NCBI RefSeq assembly: GCF_001310085.1 | Contig: NZ_CP012643.1 | Coordinates: 3,455,501-3,519,500, forward strand | Length of the DNA: 64,000 nt | Origin: Rufibacter tibetensis | Lineage (GTDB): Bacteria; Bacteroidota; Bacteroidia; Cytophagales; Hymenobacteraceae | Reading direction: 5' to 3' | Shown: positions 19,530 to 28,705 of the stretch, piece by piece | Numbering within the stretch: position 1 is the first letter of the stretch | Layout of the letters: each line of letters starts with the position of its first letter | Position numbers and translations under genes: made by a program | The notes under the pieces: model-generated | Told to the model about the DNA's origin: nothing | What the model saw: the letters and a program-made list of their open reading frames with translations, nothing else | Databases searched by the model: none

Positions 19530-21191
19530 GTGGAACAAGAAGCAAAACATACCTCAAAAAGTAAGAAGTACCTGGCTGTTGGCGCCACGGTTCTTGTAGT
19601 CATCCTAGTGCTTCTACTGTTTGTATCCCAGAACCTGAATACATGGGCCGAACAGAAGTTAAAGAAACAGATAAGTACCCAATCAAAAGGCTTGTATGCC
19701 CTGCAAATGTCCCGCATGAACGTTTCTCTGCTCACAGGATCTGTTGCGCTCGATTCACTAGAACTTACTCCAAGTGATTCTGTCTGGAACCACCTGCAGA
19801 GAACTACTCCAGAAGATGCACCAGCCAGTATTTCTCACCTGAAAGCCTCCAAAGTACAGGTGCGCGGAATTAGTTTTGTCAAATTGCTTTTTGGGGGGGC
19901 TTTTGGGGTAAGTTCTATCCAGTTAAATCATCCTGATTGGACGCTTCAACAGATGAAGAAAGACACTACTTCTAAGCCCCTGCATGAAACGGTGGGAGAG
20001 AAGTTCCGGGAAATTGGCATCAATGAAATCAATATCAAAGAGGGAGCATTTCGGTTCAGGAACAAACCAGACAGCAAAGCAGAGCTGTTTTCATTATCAG
20101 GCGCTGATGTTCAGGCCGAGGGGGTGCAACTGGACAGTGTTTCATTCCAGGACGAAACTCGTGCTTTCTACAGCAAAAACATTACGGCATCTGTAAAGAA
20201 AGCCTCCTTTATGTTGCCTGATGGAAATTATAAAATCAAGAGCGGTCTTTTACAGGCATCTACTAAAGACAAAGTATTATCAGTCACTCAACTCCAGCTT
20301 ATTCCTTTGCGCAGCGCCACGGAGATGTCCAGGGAGGCAGGACAGGCCGTAACCAGGTTTCACGTGCAGGTGCCGGAGCTAAGGCTAGGCAAGGTGGATT
20401 TTGGAACCATGTCCAGGAACTCGAACATTTATATTGGGTCATTGGTGGCTCAGAAGCCTAAGGTGAATGCCTATAAAGACGGGAAGATGTATCCCGCTAA
20501 AGGATCAGGTATTATGCCCCATGAACTGATTCAGAAACTGACTTTTGGGGTGAACATACGCACGGCTAAGGTGCGCGACCTGTATGTCAGATACGAAGAA
20601 CTTTCTGAAAAAGCATTTAAAACCGGGTACGTCACGGGCAGCAACATTGATTTGACGCTCACCAACCTCACTAATGACAAAAACCTCATCTCCAGAAAAC
20701 GTCCGGCTGTTTTAAAAGGCAGTGGCTTGCTCATGGGCAAAGCGCGTTTGCAAGCTACGGTGCGGCTGGCCTTGCTTGACCCCAACTGGTACCATTCCAT
20801 AGAAGGAACCATCGGGAAGGGATATCCCGCCATTCTGAACCCGATGGTAGAGCCTAGTATGTTTGTGAGTGTGAAAAGCGGGGTGCTGCAAAGTGGTTCG
20901 TTCAGAGTGGAATTAACAAAAACCTCTGCCCAAGGCTCCATGAAGCTGCAGTATGAAGACTTCAAAATTGACATGCTGAACAAGGATGAAGAGAATAAGC
21001 AGTCATTAGGAAACAAAATCAAATCATTGGTGGCTAACAAGGTGGTGCTGAAGTCTGCAAGTGAGGAGGACGGGAAAGCACCCCGCGAAGGTAAAATTCA
21101 AGTGAAGCGTCGCAGTGAACGTTCCTTTCTCACCTACTGGAAAGATTGTCTGGCGAACGGAGTTCTCTCGGTCATTGGAGCCCCCATGTAA
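19530..21191 (+). CDS. Membrane-anchored AsmA/DUF748-like protein
   Basis: The 553-residue frame begins with GTG at 19530. A charged N-terminus (KHTSKSKKY) is followed by one membrane span (about 16-33) and a long periplasmic part without catalytic motifs. Features such as SLLTGSVALDSLEL and the repeated pattern of beta strands (KVQVRGISFVKLLFGGAF, IRTAKVRDLYVRYEELS) resemble AsmA/DUF748-like proteins, which are thought to act in envelope lipid transport or assembly. I assign the family with low certainty. The C-terminus ends abruptly at VIGAPM. It is a single-gene unit reading away from the DUF2628-like gene. Confidence 0.7.
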   Translation: MEQEAKHTSKSKKYLAVGATVLVVILVLLLFVSQNLNTWAEQKLKKQISTQSKGLYALQMSRMNVSLLTGSVALDSLELTPSDSVWNHLQRTTPEDAPASISHLKASKVQVRGISFVKLLFGGAFGVSSIQLNHPDWTLQQMKKDTTSKPLHETVGEKFREIGINEINIKEGAFRFRNKPDSKAELFSLSGADVQAEGVQLDSVSFQDETRAFYSKNITASVKKASFMLPDGNYKIKSGLLQASTKDKVLSVTQLQLIPLRSATEMSREAGQAVTRFHVQVPELRLGKVDFGTMSRNSNIYIGSLVAQKPKVNAYKDGKMYPAKGSGIMPHELIQKLTFGVNIRTAKVRDLYVRYEELSEKAFKTGYVTGSNIDLTLTNLTNDKNLISRKRPAVLKGSGLLMGKARLQATVRLALLDPNWYHSIEGTIGKGYPAILNPMVEPSMFVSVKSGVLQSGSFRVELTKTSAQGSMKLQYEDFKIDMLNKDEENKQSLGNKIKSLVANKVVLKSASEEDGKAPREGKIQVKRRSERSFLTYWKDCLANGVLSVIGAPM

Positions 21192-21445
21192 AGAGGCACT
21201 TTTTGAGGCGGTGCTCTTTTCCCGACTCTTATGTAGCAGCCGCCTGTCACCAACACCGCGCGGCCTTGTTGAAACACATGAGAAAAGAAGGAAAAGCCAA
21301 ACAGGAAGCTTTGCGAGCAACAAAATTTTATGTGAAGGTGAAAAACTAATTCACTAGGATAGAACTAGTTTACAGAATCAAGGCAAACTCTATTAATGTC
21401 TAATAGTGCACTTGTACATCAATTTCTCCCTTATTGAGTATTGGG

Positions 21446-24400
21446 TTAAAACATTACTTCTACCTCTTTCTCTACTTCTTCGGTTCTCTTCACAATGTCT
21501 CTAATGATAGTGTCCAGTTCCAGGCCCGATGATTTAATGTACCCATATATTGTCTGCAGATCCTCTTTAGAGTGGGGACCATCTTCTAGCAGGTAGATTA
21601 ACCCTAGAATACGGGCTAACGGTGCCCTTACCACGTGCGACTGTATCCAGGCAATTTCCCGCAACTTGCTGTTCTGGTCTTCTATGGCCTTCAGGTATTC
21701 CCGGCGCTCGGTGAAATCACGTTCAATAGAAATAAAATGCGTGAGGTTTCCTTTTTGATCAGTTACCGGCGAAACATTCATATTTACAATGAATTCTTCA
21801 CCGTTTTTGCGGTAGTTCACAACATCAATCTCACATGGCTCTCCAAGTAGAAGGGCCGCTTTCATGCGGTCTAGTTCCTCTCTATCTGAGTTTGGACCTT
21901 GTAAGAAACGCGGAGACTGACCAATTGCCTCTTCTTTTGGGTAGCCGGTCATTTTGGTGAATGCTTTATTTACATAGAGGATTTTGGGCCCAAATGCATC
22001 TACTTGAGCATCTGTGATAATAACAGCGTCTGTGGCATTGGTAATCACAGATTCTAACAATTTCAGTCTTTGCTCTTCTTCTTTGGCCTTAGTCACATCC
22101 TGGATTGAACCTAACATGCGGGTGGCATTGCCCTGGTCATCTCTTAATATATAAGCTTTGTTAATAATGCTGGCGTACTGACCATCTCCTTTCCTGAACC
22201 TGTATTCTTCCTGCCAGGTCAGAGTATCACTTTTGATCGCTTTATCAAATGAGGACATAACCCTTGTTGCATCTTCCGGATGCAGGTTGTCATACCATAT
22301 TCGCATGTTCTCTTTTTTGTCGGCAGATCTGTGGCCCAGTATACTTTCAAAGCTTTCGCCCCAGTAGAGTTCTTCCTGTGCCAAATCATACTCCCAGATA
22401 ACCAGGAATGTAATCTTGTTCACTAGTTTAAAGCGGGCATTGCTTGTATTCAGTTCTTTGGTGCGCTCTGCTACCAATTGCTTCAAAGCTTTCTCCTGCT
22501 GATCTTTCGTGAGAAATTTTTTTACAAAAAAGCCGGCCAAAAACAGCGTAAGAACTATGAGCGCTGTAAACCAATTGGTTTGGTAAAAGAAAGGGTCTAT
22601 TTCAAAAGTAAGCTGCGCAGGTTTTGACCAAACGCCATTCATTTCAGCTTTCACTTCAAAAGTGTAAGTGCCCGGTTCCAGAGAGGTGAAATAAGCAGTC
22701 CTTCTCTTATCAGCAAACTCCCAGGTATCACTCAATTCTTTAAGCCGGTAATAAAAGTTAACTGAGGCAGGTTTGTTGAATTGAATGCTGGTGTAATCAA
22801 TTTGTATGGTATTTACGCCTGCTGGCAGCACAATGCCTTGCAGAAAGTCTAATTCTTTATTGCCAACCCTGAAAGCTTTCACAAGTGTGTTAACTGGCTC
22901 TTTCTGCATCTTGAGAGAAGCAGGATCCACAATAGCTACCCCCTCTACCGTAGGAAACCACAGGGTGCCATCTTGTAATTTGTAGCCTGCTGGAAAAATG
23001 CCACCGTTTGTTTCCGCATTGTACATCCCGTCTGAGGTGTCAAACAACTGAGCAATGATCTGGGTGTTTTTAGTCTTAGACTCTTTTGCTTTTTGTAGTT
23101 CCTGGAGCGCAATGCGCTGCAAACCAAAAGTGCCGCTTAACCACAGAGACCCTTTGCCATCATCCAGAATTCTGTAGATACCATTGAAATGAAGGCCATT
23201 GGTTTTATTAAATAAAATGAACCTGTTGCCAGTAAAACACACCAGTCCCTTGTCAGTGCCTAACCAAAGATCTCCCTCAGGGTCTTGGTAAAAGCAATCT
23301 ATAATGCCGGCAGGAAGTCCTTGCGTGATTGTGAAATTAGTAAGTTCTCCCTGGGCAGAAATTCTCACCATACCTGCACCCCGACTGCCAAACCACATAT
23401 TTTGTTGGCGGTCTTCAAAAATGCTGACAAAATCAATATTAGCGAAAGCCTTAGGCAGTTGCGCCTTCTGAATTTCACCAGTAGGGAGCAATAAGTGGAT
23501 TCCGCCAGAACGGGTTGCTATCCAAAGCTTTTCTTTGCTGTCAGCGTAAATAGCCTGGATGATATCACTTCTTAATCCATCTTGCTGGGTGTAAGTTCTG
23601 TCTATTTTTCCAGTGTTCAGATTGAAACGGTTTAAACCGCTGGGAGTGCCAATAAAAACTGCTCCTTTGGTGCCAGCAATACTAAGAGCCAAATCCGTTG
23701 CTAAACCTTGCAGTTTGGAGTAGCTAAAGCTTTTTCCTTTTGAGATTCTGGTAACACCTGTGCCATTGGTGCCCATCCAAACATCTCCATTTGGGTGCTG
23801 GTAAATAGGAAGAATAACCTTATTAGACTCCTTGAATGTGGGGGAAAGCATCTGTACCTCGGCGGGCTTTAACTGAACTAACCCAGAGGCAGCGGTGCCT
23901 AACCACATTATGTTTGGGGAGCTGAACAGAATGGCCCTCACTCCGTCTTCAGGTACCCCCTTAAGCTGCACGGGGGAAAACCTGCTTTTTTCTAATTTGT
24001 GAAGGCCAGATGTGAGTGTCCCTGCCCAGAGAGTGCCGTCTGGTGCTATGGAGAGAGCAGTAATAAAATTCTCAGCCAGGCCATCTTTTACAGTATAGTT
24101 TACATCCTGCCCTTGAGTGTGGTGAAACACTCCATGTTCTTTGGTGCCAATCCAAAGAGAATGGTCTTGGGCAACGGCTAACGTGCGGATGTACTTAGTT
24201 TCATACCCTGGAACTTGTGTTACTTTTTTTAACTCTTTGTCTAATTGGTATAATCCACCATCTGTTCCAATGTACAGTCCATTAGGAGATGTGACCAGAG
24301 CCTGAATAGATTTCTTGCCGCTGAACGCCCAGGCTTTCACAAGAAAAACCGAGTTGTTTAGCAAGTAGAACAATTCGCCAGACTGGGTTCCAACCCAAAG

Positions 24401-24844
24401 CCTGCCTTGTGCATCTTCGGTGATGCAGCTAATTCTAGAGTTTTTGACATGTTTTTTTAAATCTACTACCAAAAACTTGTTCTGATGGAAACGCACAATG
24501 GCGTTGTCAATCGCAGCCCAAATGCCACCTTTTCTTGAAGGGCTTATTGCGTAAAAAGAACTGGAGGCTAGGGCAGCAATATTGAAGTCATTGTACACTT
24601 CAAAAGTATTTCCATCAAATCGAGCCATACCCTCTTCAGTTGCCACCCATAGAAATCCCTGATGATCTTTTTGGAGGTCAAAAACCGTATTCTGTGGCAA
24701 GCCACTTTTGTTATCCCAAACTTTTGAAACAAAAGTCTTCTGGTACCAAGGAGAACCCACTGGGTTAGCCATGGTATTAGTAAGGCATGCAAAAAGCAGT
24801 ACCACCAGAAGTAGTTTAAAGTCAATCAGCCTAAAAAAGAGCAT
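21446..24844 (-). CDS. Two-component propeller / double-PAS sensor with a DHp-like end and no ATPase domain
   Basis: The 1132-residue sensor has a signal peptide (1-26) and a large periplasmic beta-propeller of two-component-regulator repeats (about 30-650; recurring LWIGT/MWFGS motifs). A Y_Y_Y-type beta domain (about 690-755), a membrane span (WFTALIVLTLFLAGFFV, about 757-775) and two PAS/PAC domains (about 790-920 and 930-1050) follow. It ends with a helical hairpin resembling a histidine kinase dimerisation domain (REIAWIQSHVVRAPLARI), and translation stops before any HATPase domain. It therefore probably senses an extracellular glycan-like ligand but cannot phosphorylate by itself. Whether it is a decoy, a partner or a phosphatase is not known. 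Confidence 0.85.
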   Translation of the reverse strand: MLFFRLIDFKLLLVVLLFACLTNTMANPVGSPWYQKTFVSKVWDNKSGLPQNTVFDLQKDHQGFLWVATEEGMARFDGNTFEVYNDFNIAALASSSFYAISPSRKGGIWAAIDNAIVRFHQNKFLVVDLKKHVKNSRISCITEDAQGRLWVGTQSGELFYLLNNSVFLVKAWAFSGKKSIQALVTSPNGLYIGTDGGLYQLDKELKKVTQVPGYETKYIRTLAVAQDHSLWIGTKEHGVFHHTQGQDVNYTVKDGLAENFITALSIAPDGTLWAGTLTSGLHKLEKSRFSPVQLKGVPEDGVRAILFSSPNIMWLGTAASGLVQLKPAEVQMLSPTFKESNKVILPIYQHPNGDVWMGTNGTGVTRISKGKSFSYSKLQGLATDLALSIAGTKGAVFIGTPSGLNRFNLNTGKIDRTYTQQDGLRSDIIQAIYADSKEKLWIATRSGGIHLLLPTGEIQKAQLPKAFANIDFVSIFEDRQQNMWFGSRGAGMVRISAQGELTNFTITQGLPAGIIDCFYQDPEGDLWLGTDKGLVCFTGNRFILFNKTNGLHFNGIYRILDDGKGSLWLSGTFGLQRIALQELQKAKESKTKNTQIIAQLFDTSDGMYNAETNGGIFPAGYKLQDGTLWFPTVEGVAIVDPASLKMQKEPVNTLVKAFRVGNKELDFLQGIVLPAGVNTIQIDYTSIQFNKPASVNFYYRLKELSDTWEFADKRRTAYFTSLEPGTYTFEVKAEMNGVWSKPAQLTFEIDPFFYQTNWFTALIVLTLFLAGFFVKKFLTKDQQEKALKQLVAERTKELNTSNARFKLVNKITFLVIWEYDLAQEELYWGESFESILGHRSADKKENMRIWYDNLHPEDATRVMSSFDKAIKSDTLTWQEEYRFRKGDGQYASIINKAYILRDDQGNATRMLGSIQDVTKAKEEEQRLKLLESVITNATDAVIITDAQVDAFGPKILYVNKAFTKMTGYPKEEAIGQSPRFLQGPNSDREELDRMKAALLLGEPCEIDVVNYRKNGEEFIVNMNVSPVTDQKGNLTHFISIERDFTERREYLKAIEDQNSKLREIAWIQSHVVRAPLARILGLIYLLEDGPHSKEDLQTIYGYIKSSGLELDTIIRDIVKRTEEVEKEVEVMF

Positions 24845-25482
24845 GGTTGGTTTTTGTGTATGGTAATTATTCTACAGGTAATCTATTTTCAAAAGCAGAT
24901 AAGTGGCTCTAGTCGATTACCTAAGAAGTAGTGATTAGTGTTTGGGGAGAACACTTTCATAATTAATGTACCTAATAAAAGAAATTAGTTTAATAATAAA
25001 AATTATAAGGTATCATTTGAGGTGAATAGGTTTGATCTTCTTTTTTTAATTCAAATAATGATTGGATTGATGAAGTGAGTTTATGCTTAGTTCTGATGGA
25101 TATGTGAGTGAGTGATAGGAGTCGGTATTTTCAAAATAGTGCTGAAAATAGCTTTATAGCTACCACTACTCATCAAAATCAAAGGTGTACTCACACAGAT
25201 ATAGCTTGTTTGTGGAAGCGTAGATAGGCCGGAATACTAATAAATTATGACACTCATCTTATGATTGCATTTTTAAGAAGGTTGCGTGTAAGTGAAACTT
25301 TACTTAAGCAAGTGCTTTGACTTGCCTAGTGTTGACTATTACATAGTTTAGGCTAAACCCAAGGTTGATAAGTTGGTTATGAAATTAGTCGCAAAGTCAC
25401 TTAGTGTGAAGAGGTGTGCCCTATGTTTCTGCGAAGGCGTTTGATTGTTGATAAAAAAAGCTTTTTAAATGCTTCTAAATCA
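24845..25482. other. 640 bp intergenic, nothing recognised
   Basis: AT-rich DNA between the propeller sensor and the M3 peptidase terminator. No frame with recognisable content and no strong hairpin is seen before 25483. The promoter of the sensor gene must lie in the left part. Confidence 0.5.
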
Positions 25483-25520
25483 AATCGGCTCCTTCCAGTT
25501 TTACCTGAAAGGAGCCGATT
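25483..25520 (-). terminator. Terminator hairpin after the M3 peptidase gene
   Basis: A 12-bp perfect stem (arms 25483-25494 and 25509-25520) lies about 57 bp past the peptidase stop. The inner bases can extend the stem with one mismatch. A-rich DNA to its left gives a U-tract on the minus strand. This fits an intrinsic terminator. Confidence 0.7.
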
Positions 25521-25576
25521 CCTTTATTACTCCATCAGAAAGTCTTGGTTCTTTACTTTCTGTCTATAAGTATGAA

Positions 25577-27673
25577 CTACAAACTCACCGGAGTCAAGCC
25601 GCGTTTCTTTAGCAAAGGTTGTATGCTTGGCTCAGCGCCTCTGAACTTTTTGTACAATTCCATAGGGTCTACGGTACCGCCTTTCTCCAGGATGTTCTTC
25701 CGGAAGGACTTGGCTTTCTCTTTGTTGAACAGACCATTTTCCTTGAAGACCTGGAACGCATCTGTGTCCAGCACGCCCGACCAGATGTAGCTGTAATAGC
25801 CCGCTGAATAGCCGCCAGAGAAGATGTGGCTGAAGTAGGTGCTTCTGTAGCGCGGAAGGATTTGCTCCATCAAACCCACTTTGGCCATGGCCGTTTTCTC
25901 AAACTGGTTGATGTCACCTTCCAGGTTCTGGGTTTGGGTGTGATATGCCAAATCCAGCAAAGAAGCGGCCAGGTACTCAGTAGTTTCAAAGCCTTGGTTG
26001 AAGGTGCCGGCTTTCTTCATTTTCTGAATCAACTCTTCTGAGATTAACTGACCCGTTTTGTAGTGCGTGCCGTACATTTTCAAGACGTCCGGCTCAGCGG
26101 CCCAGTTTTCCATGATCTGTGAAGGTAGTTCCACAAAGTCACGAGGTACCGAGGTGCCGGCCATGCTTTCATAGGTCACATTAGACAGCAAACCGTGCAA
26201 CGCGTGGCCGAACTCGTGGAAGTAGGTGGTTACTTCATCAAAGGTGAGCAGGGCAGGAGCTTCGCCGGTTGGTTTGGTGAAGTTGCAGACAATAGACACT
26301 ACGGGTGCAAAACGTTTGCCTTTCTCCATTTTCTGGGCACGATAAGACGTCATCCAGGCGCCGCTTCTTTTAGAGGCGCGCGGGAAAAAGTCCATGTAGA
26401 TGATTCCTACTAGTTTGCCATCAGCTTCGGAAACTTCATAAACAGTTACATCCTCGTGATATTTAGGCAGGTTGGGCAGTTGTTTAAACTTGAGGCCATA
26501 TAGTTTCTCTGTAACCGTGAACACGCCTTTTCTAATGTTGTCCAGGCTGAAGTACGGTTGCAGATCCTGCTCATTCAGGTCAAAGCGCTCTTTCCGGATC
26601 TTCTCTGTGTAATAGCGCCAGTCATACGGGGTCACTTTGAACTTGGCGCCCGAGGCATCTACCATTTTCTGGATGTCCTGCTCTTCTTGTTTGGCTACAG
26701 CCAAAGCTGGCGCCCACAGTTGGTCCAGGAGTTTGTTCACGTTCTCCGGGTTCTTGGCCATGCTTTCTTCCAACACGTAGTGCGCGTAGGTTTTGTAGCC
26801 CAGCAATTGTGCTTTCTCACGGCGCAGGTTTACAATCTTGCGCAACACCTCTTTGTTGTCGTGGTCATTGTTGTTGTTGCCGCGTAGCGAGTAGGCCTCC
26901 CAGATTTGCTTGCGCAACTCCCGGTTGTCGGCGTACTGCAGGAACGGCATCACGCTGGAGTTGTGCAGGGTGAACACCCACTTGCCTTCTTTACCAGCTT
27001 GCTTGGCGGCATCAGTGGCGGCAGCTACTACGCCTTCGGGCAAGCCAGCCAGGTCTTTCATGTCGTCAATGACCAGTTGGTAGGCATTGGTTTCCGCCAG
27101 GATGTTTTGCCCGTACTGAAGGCTGAGGAGCGACAGTTCGCCGTTCATCTTCTTCAGCTTCTCCTTGTCGGCATTGTTCAGGTTGGCACCGCTGCGCACA
27201 AAAGACTTGTAGGTTTCTTCCAGCAGTTTCTCTTGCTCAGAAGTTAGTTTCAAGTTCTTTTTGTTATTCCAGACCGTTTTCACGCGGTCGAACAGCTTCT
27301 TGTTCAGGATGATGTTGTCACTGTGCGTGGAAAGCTCCGGGGCTATTTCGCGGGCGATTTTCTGAATCTGCTCATTGGTATTAGCCGAGTTCAGGTTGTA
27401 GAAAACGGTAGACACGCGGCCCAGCAATTGCCCGGTATTCTCCATGGCCAGAATGGTGTTGTCAAACGTGGCCGGCTTGGCGTTATTCACGATGGCGTCA
27501 ATCTCCAGCTGGTGCTGCCGAATTCCTTCCTGCAAAGCAGGTTTGAAATGCTCATCCTTGATCAGGTGAAAAGGCGGAACCTGGTGCGGAGTAGTGTACT
27601 TCTGTAAAAGAGGGTTGTTTTTGTCAGTGGCCTGACCTGCCGTTTGTTCACTTGCCAGTAGTCCGATTGCCAT
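25577..27673 (-). CDS. M3 family metallopeptidase (Dcp/oligopeptidase A type)
   Basis: The 698-residue zinc peptidase matches the full length of the peptidyl-dipeptidase/oligopeptidase A family. The zinc site is HEFGH at 486-490, with the third ligand Glu in the family-typical position further on (SQIMENWA region). Members cut short peptides, releasing C-terminal dipeptides, and in this phylum they usually carry a signal peptide. Here the ATG at 27673 gives only MAIGLLASEQTAGQA before the mature part. The in-frame codons upstream continue the hydrophobic signal-like stretch up to a TGA, and an out-of-frame ATG sits at 27704. A two-base loss near 27700 would explain this. The enzyme core is intact. 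Confidence 0.92.
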   Translation of the reverse strand: MAIGLLASEQTAGQATDKNNPLLQKYTTPHQVPPFHLIKDEHFKPALQEGIRQHQLEIDAIVNNAKPATFDNTILAMENTGQLLGRVSTVFYNLNSANTNEQIQKIAREIAPELSTHSDNIILNKKLFDRVKTVWNNKKNLKLTSEQEKLLEETYKSFVRSGANLNNADKEKLKKMNGELSLLSLQYGQNILAETNAYQLVIDDMKDLAGLPEGVVAAATDAAKQAGKEGKWVFTLHNSSVMPFLQYADNRELRKQIWEAYSLRGNNNNDHDNKEVLRKIVNLRREKAQLLGYKTYAHYVLEESMAKNPENVNKLLDQLWAPALAVAKQEEQDIQKMVDASGAKFKVTPYDWRYYTEKIRKERFDLNEQDLQPYFSLDNIRKGVFTVTEKLYGLKFKQLPNLPKYHEDVTVYEVSEADGKLVGIIYMDFFPRASKRSGAWMTSYRAQKMEKGKRFAPVVSIVCNFTKPTGEAPALLTFDEVTTYFHEFGHALHGLLSNVTYESMAGTSVPRDFVELPSQIMENWAAEPDVLKMYGTHYKTGQLISEELIQKMKKAGTFNQGFETTEYLAASLLDLAYHTQTQNLEGDINQFEKTAMAKVGLMEQILPRYRSTYFSHIFSGGYSAGYYSYIWSGVLDTDAFQVFKENGLFNKEKAKSFRKNILEKGGTVDPMELYKKFRGAEPSIQPLLKKRGLTPVSL

Positions 27674-27704
27674 AGTTGCTAGTACGCAGAAGGTTTGTGA
27701 TCAT

Positions 27705-28031
27705 TTAATATTATGTAAAAACTAAAAAAGCTTTTCCCGTTGGAAGGTTGGAAAAAGGCAAGCTTGAAATTAGTGTATAAACGTTTGGGGCAAAAATCCC
27801 TGTATATACATTTTTTCTTTTGTAACCGTAGAACGTGATCCTGAGCAAATCAATTCACCATGGATTGGCCTTTCCCGCTTCGGTGCTTAAAAATGGAAGG
27901 TAGGCCGGGGTATTTTTTATTTAAATAGGAGGGTCAAAGGTGTTTAGAAGACCATTTCTAGAAAACAGCCCTAAAATGCATCAACGACTTTCTAGTGCGG
28001 ATTTTAATAACTGGACCTAAGAGAGGTGCTT
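27705..28031. other. Intergenic region upstream of the M3 peptidase
   Basis: About 330 bp without a gene. A TTTCTAGAAAAC core (27955-27966) belongs to a motif that recurs in several spacers of this window. No terminator is evident for the GNAT-like gene that ends at 28032. Confidence 0.5.
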
Positions 28032-28477
28032 TTAGGAGGCTTTCTGTTTAACCCAATCCGCAGAAGACATTTCAAACTTAATCTCATCATTGCCGTGGGT
28101 ACCAACTTCCTGCCAACCTGCTGTTCGGTAAAAGGTTTCTGCTCTGGTGCCAGGACCAGTGCCTAGCCAGACGGTCTCAGTGGTTTGACTGAAATACCAC
28201 TCCAGCATTAGGTCATGCAAATGTCTACCTATACCTTTCTTTTCATATTCCGGATCAACAAATAAGGCCCAGATGTTATGGTCCTGTAAATCGGCAATGG
28301 CAAAGCCCACCACCTTGCCTTCCGCTTCACAGACCCAGCCTTTGCCCCGGTTGGTGATATACTCCTCCACATCAGCATCGGTCACCAAAGCAGGATTGGA
28401 AAGCACATTCTCTTTTACGGCATGGCTACTACCTGCATCTGGGGTATGTCTGCTTTCGTAGCCTCCCGGAAGATCAT
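28032..28477 (-). pseudogene. GNAT acetyltransferase with a one-base frameshift near the N-terminus
   Basis: Reading from the ATG at 28477, the frame gives MIFREATKADIPQMQVV, a typical GNAT first strand and helix, then runs into AMP and a stop. Shifting by one base near 28423 restores RHAVKENVLSNPALVTDADV and the rest of the fold: GWVCEAEGKVVGFAIADLQ, the acetyl-CoA loop segment EKKGIGRHLHDLML (Q/RxxGxG/A) and FYRTAGWQEVG. A single missing base would explain the break, so this is either a fresh pseudogene or a sequencing error. The remaining frame alone (124 residues from an internal ATG at 28406) lacks the first strand. Members acetylate small amines or antibiotics; the substrate is unknown. 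Confidence 0.8.
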
Positions 28478-28705
28478 GGAGCTAGGGTTTCGTATTTTGA
28501 GAATGAAAGATAGGAGAGTCTGAAGAAAGCCACAAAAGGGGATGGTTGAAACAGTTCTCTTCCTTTTGTAGCGTTCTTTTATGAAAGGGAGCCCTAAACA
28601 GCAGATAAGGCGCGTTTTTTTTAAGGCCAAAGGGATAGTATCCCTCCCTTTTTCTAGGGCAGGTTGAGTCAGAAAGTTACTAGGTGGCAGTTTGTAGAGT
28701 CTCTG

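Noticed and set aside
21146-21349. Plus-strand frame after the AsmA-like gene
   Set aside because: It overlaps the end of the gene in another frame and has no coding look; I considered a frameshifted C-terminus but found no supporting motif.
28631-28645. Seven-base palindrome between GNAT and methyltransferase genes
   Set aside because: Too short to call a terminator or an operator with confidence.
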